A stretch of 64,000 nt of DNA, taken from assembly GCA_905181945.1 (NCBI GenBank), contig CAJIZZ010000009.1, positions 1 to 64,000 on the forward strand. The letters are read 5' to 3'. A program made the translations under genes and the position numbers. Every line of letters starts with the position of its first letter. Within the stretch, counting starts at the first letter, position 1. The notes under the pieces were generated by a model that did not search any database, had not been told where the DNA came from, and saw only the letters and a list, made by a program, of their open reading frames with translations. This stretch comes from an uncultured Porticoccus sp. GTDB lineage: Bacteria > Pseudomonadota > Gammaproteobacteria > Pseudomonadales > Porticoccaceae. This document shows positions 37,568 to 47,526 of the stretch, in pieces.

Positions 37568-38407
37568 ATGCTGAACAACAAAAAACTCACGGAAGACATT
37601 AAAATTAGTGTTGCTAGATCCTTAATCGAAGATATTGGTGACGGCGATATTACGGCTCAGCTAATTCCAAGTAGCACCATGTCTAACGCCTTTGTTGTTA
37701 CTAGAGATCCAGCTGTTCTTTGTGGCCAAGCATGGTTCAACGAAGTATTCCGCCAACTAGATCCTCATATAAAAATAGAATGGCTTGCTGAGGATGGAGA
37801 ATCGCTAGAACCAGAACAAATTGTATGCAGGCTCAAAGGCTCTGCTCGCAGTATACTAACAGGAGAAAGGGCGGCTCTTAATTTCCTTCAAACCTTATCA
37901 GGCACAGCTACCACTGCTCGAGAGTATGCCAAATTAACATCAGAAATTGATGTAACAATTCTTGATACTCGCAAAACAATACCTGGCTTGAGGCTAGCAC
38001 AAAAATACGCTGTGGTGGTTGGTGGTTGCCAAAATCATCGTATGGGGCTGTATGACGCCTTTTTGATCAAAGAAAATCATATAACTGCCTGTGGCGGAAT
38101 AAAATCTGCCGTTCTAAAAGCTAGAGAGATTTCTCCGGAAAGGTCAATAGAGGTAGAAGTAGAAACGATTTTGGAGCTTCAAGAAGCCTTAACGGCAAAC
38201 GTAGACATGGTAATGTTAGATAATTTTGATCCTAATATGATCAAGCAAGCAATTACCATGAATGCAGGAAAAATCAAGTTAGAAGTCTCGGGAAATATAG
38301 ACACAATCAATATTACCCAAAAAGCTATACCTGGCATAGACTATCTTTCATCTGGGGGTTTAACTAAAAACTGTCAAGCCATAGATTTTTCTATGAGGTT
38401 AATATAA
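37568..38407 (+). CDS. nadC: Nicotinate-nucleotide diphosphorylase (carboxylating)
   Basis: NadC makes nicotinate mononucleotide from quinolinate and PRPP, a step of NAD synthesis. The 279-residue protein has LSGTATTAREY, LDTRKTIPGLRLAQKYAV, the quinolinate-binding NHRMGLYDAFLIKENH, VEVE, MLDNF and the end motif ISSGGLT in the form LSSGGLT. The residue before QNHR is Cys where most members have Gly (VGGCQNHR), a small oddity. The stop codon overlaps the coaE ATG (TAATG). In pseudomonads pil genes separate nadC and coaE; none is present here. Confidence 0.96.
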   Translation: MLNNKKLTEDIKISVARSLIEDIGDGDITAQLIPSSTMSNAFVVTRDPAVLCGQAWFNEVFRQLDPHIKIEWLAEDGESLEPEQIVCRLKGSARSILTGERAALNFLQTLSGTATTAREYAKLTSEIDVTILDTRKTIPGLRLAQKYAVVVGGCQNHRMGLYDAFLIKENHITACGGIKSAVLKAREISPERSIEVEVETILELQEALTANVDMVMLDNFDPNMIKQAITMNAGKIKLEVSGNIDTINITQKAIPGIDYLSSGGLTKNCQAIDFSMRLI

Positions 38408-39018
38408 TGAGTTTTTTTGTTGGGCTCACAGGGGGCATTGGTAGCGGTAAAAGTACTGCAGGAAACTACTTCAAACAGCTGGGTATAGACGTAGTCAACG
38501 CAGATATTGTGGCGCGAAATATAGCAAAGAAAGACTCTATATTCCATATCAAAATCGCCGACTATTTTGGTAAAAAAAGTCTACTTTTGGACGGGAACTT
38601 GGACCGAGCATTTATACGTAAAGAAATATTTGAGACTCCAGAAAAAAAAGTATGGTTGGAGACTCTTTTGCATCGCCCCATTCGGAAAGAGATCATTGAT
38701 CTTCTCACACTATCTGCTAGCTCATACACAGTGCTCGAGTCACCGCTATTAGTGGAGACAGGTCAACACAAACTAATGGATAGAATCCTAGTCATAGATG
38801 TGCCAGAAAGCCTGCAAGTTCAACGCACCTCAAAGCGTGATGGCGGCGAAAAAAACACTGTGCAGTCAATTATTAGCTCTCAAATGCAACGCTCAGAAAG
38901 ACTAGAATTTGCTAATGACATTGTTGACAATACTAGCGATATTAAGGCGCTCAAAATAAAAATAGATGGACTCCATGAGCTTTATTTGACCTTGGCAACA
39001 CAAAAAAATGTTCAATAA
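38407..39018 (+). CDS. coaE: Dephospho-CoA kinase
   Basis: CoaE phosphorylates dephospho-CoA to coenzyme A, the last step of the pathway. The 203-residue protein starts FFVGLTGGIGSGKSTAGNYF with the P-loop (GGIGSGKST). It continues with VVNADIVAR, where the Asp binds the substrate, and VLESPLLVETG. RTSKRDGG is the lid-region motif. The length is normal. It is translationally coupled to nadC by a one-base overlap and followed by yacG, whose product is a known neighbour of CoaE. Confidence 0.95.
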   Translation: MSFFVGLTGGIGSGKSTAGNYFKQLGIDVVNADIVARNIAKKDSIFHIKIADYFGKKSLLLDGNLDRAFIRKEIFETPEKKVWLETLLHRPIRKEIIDLLTLSASSYTVLESPLLVETGQHKLMDRILVIDVPESLQVQRTSKRDGGEKNTVQSIISSQMQRSERLEFANDIVDNTSDIKALKIKIDGLHELYLTLATQKNVQ

Positions 39019-39047
39019 AAAGATACTAAAGAAGGAAAAATGACAGC

Positions 39048-39278
39048 ATGAAAGAATTAAGCGGCAATAAAAAAATTACCTGCATCGACTGCCCTACATG
39101 CAAAATTAAAGTTACTTGGAACGAAGAGTCGTCCTATAGGCCTTTTTGCTCAACGCGTTGTAAACAAATCGATCTTGGTGAATGGGCTTCGGAAGGTTTT
39201 AGTATTCCAGGGAATCCTGCTATACAGGGGCTTGAAGAGCCAGGTATAACTGATAGGGATGACACAACCCATCACTAG
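39048..39278 (+). CDS. yacG: DNA gyrase inhibitor YacG (zinc-binding)
   Basis: A 76-residue zinc protein that inhibits DNA gyrase in E. coli. The finger is CPTC...FCSTRC (C-x2-C, then C-x3-C) followed by [16 protein letters not shown], the family hallmark. An extra CxxC half (CIDC) precedes it by three residues. The acidic tail is normal. An AAGGA ribosome binding site lies about 8 nt before the ATG. It is last in the nadC-coaE-yacG run. Its TAG and the stop of the convergent mutT gene share the palindrome CTAG. Confidence 0.94.
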   Translation: MKELSGNKKITCIDCPTCKIKVTWNEESSYRPFCSTRCKQIDLGEWASEGFSIPGNPAIQGLEEPGITDRDDTTHH

Positions 39279-39673
39279 CAGGGTAAAAATGTCTGGAGTT
39301 TATCTACAATCAGCCTATTTGCCTCAGGAAACTGGTACTGATTCAATTGATCAATAGAAACCCAGGCAATAGTTTGTCCTTCATTTCCTCTAGCGTTGCC
39401 AGTAAATTTTTCCACCATCCATACATCTAAAATAATAGAACGCTCTGGGTATTCATGCTCAAGCTTAATAAAAGGTCTCATTTCAAGAACAGAAATAGCC
39501 AGCTCCTCCTTTAGTTCTCGGAACAACCCCTCAGTCGGTGTTTCGTCTCTTTCTATCTTGCCGCCAGGAAACTCCCAAAAACCTCCCTGAGGTTTATTAT
39601 CAGGCCTTTTGGTAATAAGTATTTTTTTATTTTTGGCCCAAATAACTGCTGCAACCACGTAAATTTTAAGCAC
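39275..39673 (-). CDS. mutT: Nudix hydrolase, MutT-like (8-oxo-dGTP diphosphatase)
   Basis: A 132-residue Nudix enzyme; MutT clears 8-oxo-dGTP from the nucleotide pool. The Nudix box is [22 protein letters not shown], a full match except that the usual Gly after EE-x is Ala (EELAI). The start [17 protein letters not shown] and GGFWEFPGG are typical of MutT. The start codon is GTG overlapping the argJ TAG by one base, so it is coupled to argJ. Another Nudix substrate is possible, but the position beside argJ-secA matches mutT of pseudomonads. Confidence 0.9.
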   Translation of the reverse strand: MLKIYVVAAVIWAKNKKILITKRPDNKPQGGFWEFPGGKIERDETPTEGLFRELKEELAISVLEMRPFIKLEHEYPERSIILDVWMVEKFTGNARGNEGQTIAWVSIDQLNQYQFPEANRLIVDKLQTFLPC

Positions 39674-40890
39674 TAGCTACGATATTCTGCATTGATCTTA
39701 ATATAATCATAAGATAAATCAGTCGTATAGATTTCTTCCGCTGCATGACCGCGATTCAGAATAATATTTATAGAAAAAAAATCTTTAGACATAACTTCTT
39801 GACCAAGAGATTCTAGGTAACTCTGAGCTCTTCCACCCTTTTCAGCTATAAGAATGTTATCTAAATAAACCTCTATGCCATCAACATTCAGATCAGAAAG
39901 ACCAGAGTATCCTATTGCTGCAAGAATTCTCCCCCAATTAGGATCTGAAGCAAACAAAGCGGTTTTTACCAACGGGGATTCAGCTACAGCATATGCCACC
40001 TTCAGACACTCAGGCTCATCCTTACCTGCAGATACCTTTATTGTCACAAATTTAGTAGCGCCCTCTCCATCCTGAACAACTTGTTGAGCCAAAGCAATAA
40101 ACAATTCTTTCAGGCAAGCCAAAAACTTATCCATGTCCTTGGCGGACAATTCTGATACATCAACACCAGAAGCCCCAGTTGCTACTAAAATGGCGCAATC
40201 ATTTGTCGACATGTCGCCATCGACAGTAATCCGGTTAAATGAGTGCTCGGTCATACTAGCAAGTATATTTTTTAGTAACTCTTGTTCTATCACTGCATCG
40301 GTAGCCACGTAAGCCAACATAGTAGCCATATTGGGCCTTATCATTCCTGAGCCTTTTGTGATCCCTGTGATTGTAATTTTTTTTCCAGAAAAGTCTAACT
40401 GGACACTTGCACCTTTAGGGCGGGTGTCTGTTGTAAGGATGGACCTTGCGGCTTCGTCCCAACTGGTTGCAGAAAGTGATGCGTATGCTAAAGGCAACGC
40501 TGAAATAATTTTTTGTACTGGCAAATATTCTCCTATAACACCCGTAGAGAAAGGCAACACAGCTCTCTCATCAACTCTAGTTATTGCTGCAAGAGCCTGG
40601 CATATAGACTCAGCATCCTTTCTTCCTTGATCCCCAGTTCCTGCGTTTGCATTACCAGTATTTATAACCAGATAACGACATTGGGTCGAATAAATATTCT
40701 CTTTTGAGATTTGCACTGGTGCTGCGCAAAACGCATTTGTTGTGAACACCCCCGCAATAGAGCTTCCATCTATCATTTCCATCACAATCAAGTCTTTTTT
40801 ACCTGAAGTCTTGACGCCAGCGCTTGCTATACCTAGCCTAAAGCCTGGCACAGGATGCATTTCAGGAAAATAATCTTTGCCTACCGCCAT
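39673..40890 (-). CDS. argJ: Glutamate N-acetyltransferase / amino-acid acetyltransferase ArgJ
   Basis: ArgJ recycles the acetyl group from N-acetylornithine to glutamate in arginine synthesis. The 405-residue precursor self-cleaves before the Thr of NMATMLAYVATDA into alpha and beta chains. Further features are GIASAGVKTSGKKDL at the start, INTGNANAGTG and GEGATKFVTI. GAGGAA lies 5 nt before the ATG. The gene follows secA by 79 nt and is followed by coupled mutT. The full bifunctional activity cannot be told from sequence. Confidence 0.96.
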   Translation of the reverse strand: MAVGKDYFPEMHPVPGFRLGIASAGVKTSGKKDLIVMEMIDGSSIAGVFTTNAFCAAPVQISKENIYSTQCRYLVINTGNANAGTGDQGRKDAESICQALAAITRVDERAVLPFSTGVIGEYLPVQKIISALPLAYASLSATSWDEAARSILTTDTRPKGASVQLDFSGKKITITGITKGSGMIRPNMATMLAYVATDAVIEQELLKNILASMTEHSFNRITVDGDMSTNDCAILVATGASGVDVSELSAKDMDKFLACLKELFIALAQQVVQDGEGATKFVTIKVSAGKDEPECLKVAYAVAESPLVKTALFASDPNWGRILAAIGYSGLSDLNVDGIEVYLDNILIAEKGGRAQSYLESLGQEVMSKDFFSINIILNRGHAAEEIYTTDLSYDYIKINAEYRS

Positions 40891-40969
40891 GATTTCCTCG
40901 CTATATTTTTCTAGGCAACATAACTGAGTTAAGCTAATCCAAATAGCATAAAAAATGTGTATAATTAAT

Positions 40970-43681
40970 TCATTGGTTCAATTTACCATGACATTGTTTA
41001 AATTTCTTTCCGCTACCACAAGGGCAAGTATCGTTTCTTCCTACTTTTTCAGCTGATCGAACAAACGGCTTACCCTGAGAAAACTTTTTAGTAGCTCCGC
41101 TTGATGTTTTGGATTCGCCAATTGCTGAGACCCTATCATGGTTCATTTCGAGTTTTTGTCGTTGCTGAGCCTCTATTTTAGAACGCTCTATTTGTTCGAT
41201 ATCCTCACGATCACGAACTTCAGCCTTACTTAAGAAATGAATGGTCTCTACCTTGATGTTTTCTAGCATTTGTTGAAATAATTCAAACGATTCACGCTTG
41301 TATTCTTGTCGAGGATTCTTTTGCGCATATGCGCGCAAATTTATCCCTTGCCGCAAATGGTCCATACGAGAAAGATGCTCTTTCCATAGGGTATCTAATA
41401 CCTGCAACATTACCTGTCTTTCAATGACACGAATATTTGCGCCAATTGCAGAGGCTTTTTCCTCGTAGACATCTTTAGCTTTTTGCTGAATTCTTAATCG
41501 AACTCCTTCTTCATTCAAAAGTTCATCATTATCCAGCCACTTTTGCAATTCTACCTGCAGCTTAAATTCTGATGCGAAATGATTTTCTAGGCCAGCAACA
41601 TCCCACTGTTCTGCCAAACTTTGTGGAAGGATGTAATAACTTATTGATATGTCAATAACATCAGACATTATACTAGCAATAACTTCGCTAATGTCCTCTT
41701 CCACCAACAACTCATCCCTCTGTTGGTAAATTACCTGCCGCTGATCGTTAGCAACGTCATCAAATTCAAGCAAATTTTTACGCATATCGTAATTTCTGCC
41801 TTCAACTTTCTTTTGAGCTTTTTCGATAGCACTTGTCACCATCCGATGTTCGATCGATTCCCCTTTTTCCATTCCCAGAGATCGCATCATATTTTTAACT
41901 CCATCCGATGCGAACAAGCGCATCAATGGGTCCTCCAGCGACAAATAAAATCGCGATACACCGGGATCACCTTGCCTACCAGCTCTACCTCGCAGCTGGT
42001 TATCAATACGTCGAGATTCATGCCGCTCAGTACAAAGTATATGGAGCCCGCCAGCGGCAATAACTACATCATGGCGGACTTTCCATTCATTCTTGATTAG
42101 CTGTATTTGAGCCTGAGTAGGATTTTTTAGCTCTGCAACAATTGCTTCCCAGCTCCCTCCAAGAACTATGTCTGTTCCTCTACCAGCCATGTTAGTTGCG
42201 ATTGTGACTGTTCCAGGCTGCCCTGCTTGAGCGATAATTTGCGCTTCTTTTTCATGGTGTTTTGCATTCAGCACCTGATGGGGAATTTTTACCTTCTCTA
42301 ATCTTGATGCCATTTCTTCTGAGCTTTCGATGGTAGCTGTTCCAACTAATACTGGGGAATTTTTCTCAATACATGACCTGATGTCTGCAACAACAGCATC
42401 ATATTTCTCATCTGGTGTAAGGTAAATCAAGTCATTAAGATCTACTCTAGCTACTGGTAAATTTGTTGGTATCACCACAACAGGGAGTCCATATATTTGG
42501 TGGAACTCATAGGCTTCAGTATCGGCTGTCCCTGTCATGCCTGATAATTTGTCATAGAGACGGAAATAATTTTGAAAAGTCGTCGATGCCATTGTTTGGC
42601 TTTCGCTCTGAATAACAACATCTTCTTTGGCCTCTATGGCTTGATGAAGACCCTCTGATAATCGACGCCCAAGCATTGTTCTTCCTGTATGCTCATCAAT
42701 CAACACAACCTGCTTATCTTGTACAATATATTCAACATCCTTGCTGAACAAGTGGTGCGCCTTGAGTGCTGACTGGACATGATGAAGCAGTGACAGATTG
42801 ATTGCGTTATATAGGCTGTCTCCCTCTTGAAGTAAGCCTTCACTTTCAAGCAAGGACTCTATTTTACAGTGCCCATTTTCTGTTAGTTCTATTTGCCTTA
42901 TTTTCTCATCAATAATAAAATCACCCTGATTTTCCTCAGAATGAAGAACAAGAGTCGAAATTAATTTATTAATTTTTTGGTATAAAGCAGAACTATCCTC
43001 AGCAGTTCCTGAGATAATAAGTGGTGTTCTGGCCTCATCAATAAGGATTGAATCCACTTCATCAATAACAGCAAAATTTAGGCCTCTCTGTAACTTATCC
43101 TCGAGACGTAAGACCATATTATCGCGAAGATAATCAAAACCAAATTCGTTATTTGTGCCAAAAGTAACATCCGCTTGATATGCTTTTATTTTTTCCTCTG
43201 GAGACAAGCCAGAGGAAATAACTCCGACACCCATACCTAAAAATTGATATATAGGTGCCATCCATTCAGCATCGCGATTAGCTAGATAGTCATTCACAGT
43301 AACAATATGCACACCTCTTCCAGATAAAGCATTAAGGTATGTTGGCAAAGTTGCCATTAGCGTTTTACCTTCACCTGTTCGCATTTCTGAAATTCGACCT
43401 TCATGAAGAACCACACCTCCTATCATTTGGACATCAAAATGACGCAAGCCTAAAGTACGCTTAGCTGCTTCTCGCACAACAGCAAACGCCTCGGGTAGCA
43501 GCTGGTCCAGGGATAACCCTTTCTCATAATTTTTCTGAAATTCTTTAGTCTTAAGTCTTAAGTCTTCATCTGGTAAAACAGAAAATTTTTCCTCAAAACT
43601 ATTAATACGATCTACAACCTTTCGTATTCTTTTGATTTCTCTATCATTTTTACTACCAAAAAGTTTTGCCAAAAATTTCAT
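40970..43681 (-). CDS. secA: Preprotein translocase motor subunit SecA
   Basis: SecA is the ATPase that pushes preproteins through SecYEG. The 903-residue protein has Walker [36 protein letters not shown], the second nucleotide fold [15 protein letters not shown] and [12 protein letters not shown], and the C-terminal zinc motif [14 protein letters not shown] for SecB and lipid contact. The ATG two codons inside the longest frame is chosen since GGA lies at a better distance. There is no secM gene between lpxC and secA, unlike Enterobacteriaceae, so SecM-type arrest control is absent. Confidence 0.98.
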   Translation of the reverse strand: MKFLAKLFGSKNDREIKRIRKVVDRINSFEEKFSVLPDEDLRLKTKEFQKNYEKGLSLDQLLPEAFAVVREAAKRTLGLRHFDVQMIGGVVLHEGRISEMRTGEGKTLMATLPTYLNALSGRGVHIVTVNDYLANRDAEWMAPIYQFLGMGVGVISSGLSPEEKIKAYQADVTFGTNNEFGFDYLRDNMVLRLEDKLQRGLNFAVIDEVDSILIDEARTPLIISGTAEDSSALYQKINKLISTLVLHSEENQGDFIIDEKIRQIELTENGHCKIESLLESEGLLQEGDSLYNAINLSLLHHVQSALKAHHLFSKDVEYIVQDKQVVLIDEHTGRTMLGRRLSEGLHQAIEAKEDVVIQSESQTMASTTFQNYFRLYDKLSGMTGTADTEAYEFHQIYGLPVVVIPTNLPVARVDLNDLIYLTPDEKYDAVVADIRSCIEKNSPVLVGTATIESSEEMASRLEKVKIPHQVLNAKHHEKEAQIIAQAGQPGTVTIATNMAGRGTDIVLGGSWEAIVAELKNPTQAQIQLIKNEWKVRHDVVIAAGGLHILCTERHESRRIDNQLRGRAGRQGDPGVSRFYLSLEDPLMRLFASDGVKNMMRSLGMEKGESIEHRMVTSAIEKAQKKVEGRNYDMRKNLLEFDDVANDQRQVIYQQRDELLVEEDISEVIASIMSDVIDISISYYILPQSLAEQWDVAGLENHFASEFKLQVELQKWLDNDELLNEEGVRLRIQQKAKDVYEEKASAIGANIRVIERQVMLQVLDTLWKEHLSRMDHLRQGINLRAYAQKNPRQEYKRESFELFQQMLENIKVETIHFLSKAEVRDREDIEQIERSKIEAQQRQKLEMNHDRVSAIGESKTSSGATKKFSQGKPFVRSAEKVGRNDTCPCGSGKKFKQCHGKLNQ

Positions 43682-43853
43682 TATCATTCCAGGATATATA
43701 AGACTAGACGTTTAATTGCACAAGAATAAAAGTAGGGCATGCGGCTCAGATAAGCTATCGAATAGTTCGGTGAATGCTGCTCTCGATTTGCTGTAGTTAT
43801 TTTTTAAAAAAATAGCATCCATGGCAGCTGCCAAATCATTATATAGGAAAATT

Positions 43854-44768
43854 TTATGCCGTCAGCAAAGGCTTCGTGTAGGAAATTGGTGCTTCATCGT
43901 CATCACCCTCAAAGGTCACTATTTCCCAAGCATCTTTCCGGGCAATCAATTCTCTAAGCAACGAATTATTGAGTCCATGGCCAGACTTATAGCCAATATA
44001 CTCACCAATTAAGCTATTTCCTAGCAAATACAAATCACCGATAGCATCCAAAATTTTATGCTTAACAAATTCGTCCTCATAGCGTAAGCCGTCTTCATTT
44101 AACACCTGAAATTCGTCTACGACAATAGCATTATCCATACTGCCACCACGTGCTAGACCCTGAGATCTCAGATATTCTATTTCATGCATAAAACCGAAAG
44201 TGCGGGCACGACTAATCTCTTTTACAAAAGAGGTGGTAGAAAAATCAACTGATGCCTGCAATGTTCGATTATTAAAAGCCGGATGATCGAAATCAATAGA
44301 AAATTCTACCTTGAAACCGTTAAACGGCTTGAAGGAAGCAGTTTTATCTCCATCTGAAACACTTATTGGTTTCTTTATTCGTATAAATCGTTTTGGCTTA
44401 TTTTGCTCTTTTATCCCTGCTGACTGAAGTAAAAAAACAAAAGGACTTGCACTACCATCCATAATAGGAACTTCTGGAGCCGTAACATCAATGATAGCGT
44501 TATCAATCCCAAGACCAGCCAGAGCTGCCAACAAATGCTCGACTGTTGAAACACGAACTTCTCCCTTCGTAAGAGTCGTAGAAAGCATCGTATCACCAAC
44601 ATTTTCAGCTGATGCCTGTATTTCCACCATAGGGCTTAAATCAGAACGTCGAAATACAATCCCGGTATCCTCCGGAGCCGGGCGGAGAGTCAGAAAAACT
44701 TTCTCGCCGGTATGCAAACCAATTCCAGTGGCGCGGATCATATTATTCAATGTTCGCTGCTTAATCAT
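43854..44768 (-). CDS. lpxC: UDP-3-O-acyl-N-acetylglucosamine deacetylase LpxC
   Basis: LpxC is the committed step of lipid A synthesis, a cytoplasmic zinc deacetylase. The 304-residue protein begins [24 protein letters not shown] and has the first zinc His in [10 protein letters not shown] and the other ligands in [10 protein letters not shown] (His and Asp). [13 protein letters not shown] is near the end. It lies downstream of ftsZ, as in most gammaproteobacteria, with a 194-nt gap that holds a weak ftsZ terminator. The tail ending in LLTA could take part in FtsH control; not shown. Confidence 0.98.
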   Translation of the reverse strand: MIKQRTLNNMIRATGIGLHTGEKVFLTLRPAPEDTGIVFRRSDLSPMVEIQASAENVGDTMLSTTLTKGEVRVSTVEHLLAALAGLGIDNAIIDVTAPEVPIMDGSASPFVFLLQSAGIKEQNKPKRFIRIKKPISVSDGDKTASFKPFNGFKVEFSIDFDHPAFNNRTLQASVDFSTTSFVKEISRARTFGFMHEIEYLRSQGLARGGSMDNAIVVDEFQVLNEDGLRYEDEFVKHKILDAIGDLYLLGNSLIGEYIGYKSGHGLNNSLLRELIARKDAWEIVTFEGDDDEAPISYTKPLLTA

Positions 44769-44885
44769 CTTTTACTATTATCCGGGATACTTTCTCTATG
44801 GTAGGTCTGTTGACTTTGATGGCAGAAACCCAATTATTTAGTTAGATGCATACAAAAATATTGATCGGCGCAAATCATAATTCAA

Positions 44886-44912
44886 ACTAAAAATCGTCAA
44901 GCTCAATTGACG
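44886..44912 (-). terminator. Possible terminator after ftsZ
   Basis: CGTCAA (44895-44900) and TTGACG (44907-44912) form a 6-bp stem with a 6-nt loop. On the minus strand ATTTTTAG follows. It lies 51 nt after the ftsZ stop and 118 nt before lpxC. The short T-run suggests incomplete termination. Confidence 0.5.
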
Positions 44913-44962
44913 TACGAAATCAACGATCTTTTTAAAGTGTCACCCTAGAATAATACACTACC

Positions 44963-46135
44963 TTAATCTGCCTGACAGCGTAAAAATGCTGGAATATCGA
45001 GATAATCATCCGAATCAGATCCTGATTTCACATTCAGCCCATCCTCCGATAAGCTACCTTCTTTTCGAAGTACGGCTGGTCGTTCGAATTCAGTGTAATC
45101 TGTATCTCCATTTTTTGTCACCTTTACACTCTCGATTGGTTTTGTGTTATCCGCCATTTTGATAGAGGACTTTTGGCTATCAGACATAGTTAAGCCTGTA
45201 GCGACAACTGTGACTCTAATTGCTTCTCCTAATGATGGGTCAATCACGGTACCCACCACAGTCGTAGCGCTGTCAGCTGCAAAATTATGTACAGTCTCTA
45301 AAACATCATTAAACTCACCCAATGAAAGATCTGGTCCAGCTGTTATGTTAACCAAGATGCCTCTCGCGCCCTGTAAATTAATGTCTTCCAGCAGAGGGCT
45401 ACGAATAGCTTTTTCAGCAGCTTCACGCGCCCTATCTTCCCCTATTGCCTCACCTGTTCCCATCATAGCTTGACCCATCTCAGACATCACTGTTCGCACA
45501 TCAGCGAAATCTACGTTAATCATGCCAGGTCGTATTATCAAATCAGCAATCCCCTGAACAGCACCCAGCAAGACATCATTTGCTGCGCTAAATGCCGCAA
45601 GCACGCTAGTGGAGCGACCCAGCACCTGCAGCAGTTTCTCATTTGGCACAGTGATAAGAGAATCTACCTTATCTTTAAGTTCTTTTAGGCCTTCTTCTGC
45701 CACTGACATTCTCATTTTTCCTTCCCAGATAAAAGGGCGTGTAACAACCGCAACTGTAAGGATCCCTAACTCTCTAGCCACGTCTGCAACGATAGGTGCA
45801 GCTCCAGTTCCAGTCCCCCCACCCATTCCAGCGGTAATAAAAACCATGTCAGCACCACGCAAAACATCGGAAATTCTCTCACGATCCTCCATTGCGGCCT
45901 GACGACCTACATCTGGATTGGCTCCCGCACCCAATCCCTTTGTGAGTCCACTTCCTATCTGTAAAATTGTGGCGTCAATATCCTTAAGCGCCTGAGCATC
46001 AGTATTGGCACATATAAATTCAACTCCAGTAACACCGCTTACGATCATATGTCTTAAGGCATTGCCTCCTCCTCCTCCAACACCTACTACCCTGATTTCT
46101 GCACTATCTGGTGTATTATCCACGATCTGAAACAT
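44963..46135 (-). CDS. ftsZ: Cell division protein FtsZ
   Basis: FtsZ is the tubulin-like GTPase that forms the division ring. The 390-residue protein has VGVGGGGGNALRHM, the GTP signature GMGGGTGTGAAP, NVDFADVRTVMSEMG and the C-terminal peptide DIPAFLRCQAD that binds FtsA and ZipA. The usual TRPFxFEG loop reads TRPFIWEG here, and the following helix (SVAEEGLKELKDK) also differs from pseudomonad FtsZ. A GAGGGG ribosome binding site lies 9 nt before the ATG. It is the last division gene of the cluster, 41 nt after ftsA. Confidence 0.98.
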   Translation of the reverse strand: MFQIVDNTPDSAEIRVVGVGGGGGNALRHMIVSGVTGVEFICANTDAQALKDIDATILQIGSGLTKGLGAGANPDVGRQAAMEDRERISDVLRGADMVFITAGMGGGTGTGAAPIVADVARELGILTVAVVTRPFIWEGKMRMSVAEEGLKELKDKVDSLITVPNEKLLQVLGRSTSVLAAFSAANDVLLGAVQGIADLIIRPGMINVDFADVRTVMSEMGQAMMGTGEAIGEDRAREAAEKAIRSPLLEDINLQGARGILVNITAGPDLSLGEFNDVLETVHNFAADSATTVVGTVIDPSLGEAIRVTVVATGLTMSDSQKSSIKMADNTKPIESVKVTKNGDTDYTEFERPAVLRKEGSLSEDGLNVKSGSDSDDYLDIPAFLRCQAD

Positions 46136-46176
46136 AACGATTACCCCTCGTTTAGCTTTAATTAAAAATAAAATAT

Positions 46177-47415
46177 TTACAAACTATCTTGAAACCACCC
46201 TTTCACTGTCTCCATGAAGCTTCTACCATCACCCTTAGCGGTTTTGCCTGACAATGATCCTTCTGATAATTGCTGCATTCCATAGAGCAGCAACCCAACG
46301 CCAGTAGAATAAATAGGATTATCAACGATATCAGTTAACCCTCTAACGTTTTGAGGGGACCCGATCCTAACCGGCATATGAAAAATTTCTTCCGCCAGCT
46401 CGACAACGCCCTCCATTTTAGATGTACCTCCTGTAAGCACCATTCCAGCAGCCACCAAATTTTCAAATCCGCTGCGACGTAACTCTGCTTGAACCAAAGA
46501 AAATAATTCTTCATATCTTGGTTCAACCACTTCCGCCAGAGCCTGGCGAGATAAATCGCGCGGAGGCCTATCTCCGACACTAGGAACCTTTATGGTCTCC
46601 TCAGGAGCGGTTAACTTTGCCAAAGCACACGCATATTTAATTTTTAATTCTTCCGCATGAGCAGTTGGAGTTCTTAACGCATGAGCGATATCGTTAGTCA
46701 CTTGATCTCCGGCAATAGGTATCACTCCTGTATGGCGAATCGCTCCATCATAAAAAATTGCGATATCAGTAGTTCCTCCACCTATATCCACCAAGCAGAC
46801 CCCTAGCTGCTTTTCGTCTTCCGTTAAGACGGCATAGCTTGATGCGAGCTGCTCCAGAATAATGTCGTCAACCTCGAGACCGCATCTACGAATACACTTT
46901 TTTATATTTTGAGCGGCATTTGCTGCGCAGGTTACAAGATGCACTTTTGATTCCAGTCGCACACCGGACATACCTAAAGGCTCGCGCACCCCTTCTTGAT
47001 TATCAATAATATATTCTTGGGGTAGCACATGAAGAATTTCTTGATCGGCGGGGATAGCAACTGCTCGAGCGGCATCAATAACACGCTCTATATCTAAAGG
47101 CAAAACTTCTCGATCGCGAATCGCAACAATGCCATGGGAATTCAAGCTGCGAATATGACTTCCGGCGATTCCCACAAAAACAGAGTTGATGTTACACCCC
47201 CCCATTAGTTCGGCCTCTTCAATAGCTCGCTGTATCGAATGAACAGTAGCCTCAATATTAATGACCACTCCTTTCTTTAGACCGGAAGACATCTGCAGTC
47301 CAGTTCCCACTATCTCTAGGAAACCTTCAGGGCTCACCGCTCCTACAATAGCTGCAACTTTTGATGTCCCAATATCTAAACCAATTATTAACTGCTCTTC
47401 GTTCGAACTAGTCAT
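46177..47415 (-). CDS. ftsA: Cell division protein FtsA
   Basis: FtsA is an actin-like ATPase that anchors FtsZ to the membrane. The 412-residue protein has the phosphate loop GLDIGTSKVAAIVG (residues about 13-26), SVFVGIAGSHIRS in the 1C subdomain, LVDIGGGTTDIAIF and VLTGGTSKMEG. The C-terminal helix ETVKGWFQDSL is the amphipathic membrane-targeting sequence. The length is normal. It lies between ftsQ and ftsZ on the minus strand with gaps of 111 and 41 nt. Confidence 0.98.
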   Translation of the reverse strand: MTSSNEEQLIIGLDIGTSKVAAIVGAVSPEGFLEIVGTGLQMSSGLKKGVVINIEATVHSIQRAIEEAELMGGCNINSVFVGIAGSHIRSLNSHGIVAIRDREVLPLDIERVIDAARAVAIPADQEILHVLPQEYIIDNQEGVREPLGMSGVRLESKVHLVTCAANAAQNIKKCIRRCGLEVDDIILEQLASSYAVLTEDEKQLGVCLVDIGGGTTDIAIFYDGAIRHTGVIPIAGDQVTNDIAHALRTPTAHAEELKIKYACALAKLTAPEETIKVPSVGDRPPRDLSRQALAEVVEPRYEELFSLVQAELRRSGFENLVAAGMVLTGGTSKMEGVVELAEEIFHMPVRIGSPQNVRGLTDIVDNPIYSTGVGLLLYGMQQLSEGSLSGKTAKGDGRSFMETVKGWFQDSL

Positions 47416-47526
47416 CTTTTGACCTCATGTTTACCTTCTATGTCTAGGTTTACTGTTGCTCGCTATAAAACATACGTGGCAATTTTTCTTACACCCTTAA
47501 GCTTGCATCTATCACATCGATGATTT

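Noticed and set aside
43800-43850. TGGCAGCTGCCA plus AT-rich palindrome after lpxC as a terminator
   Set aside because: The GC palindrome has no room for a loop and the T-run is part of a separate AT palindrome; not convincing.
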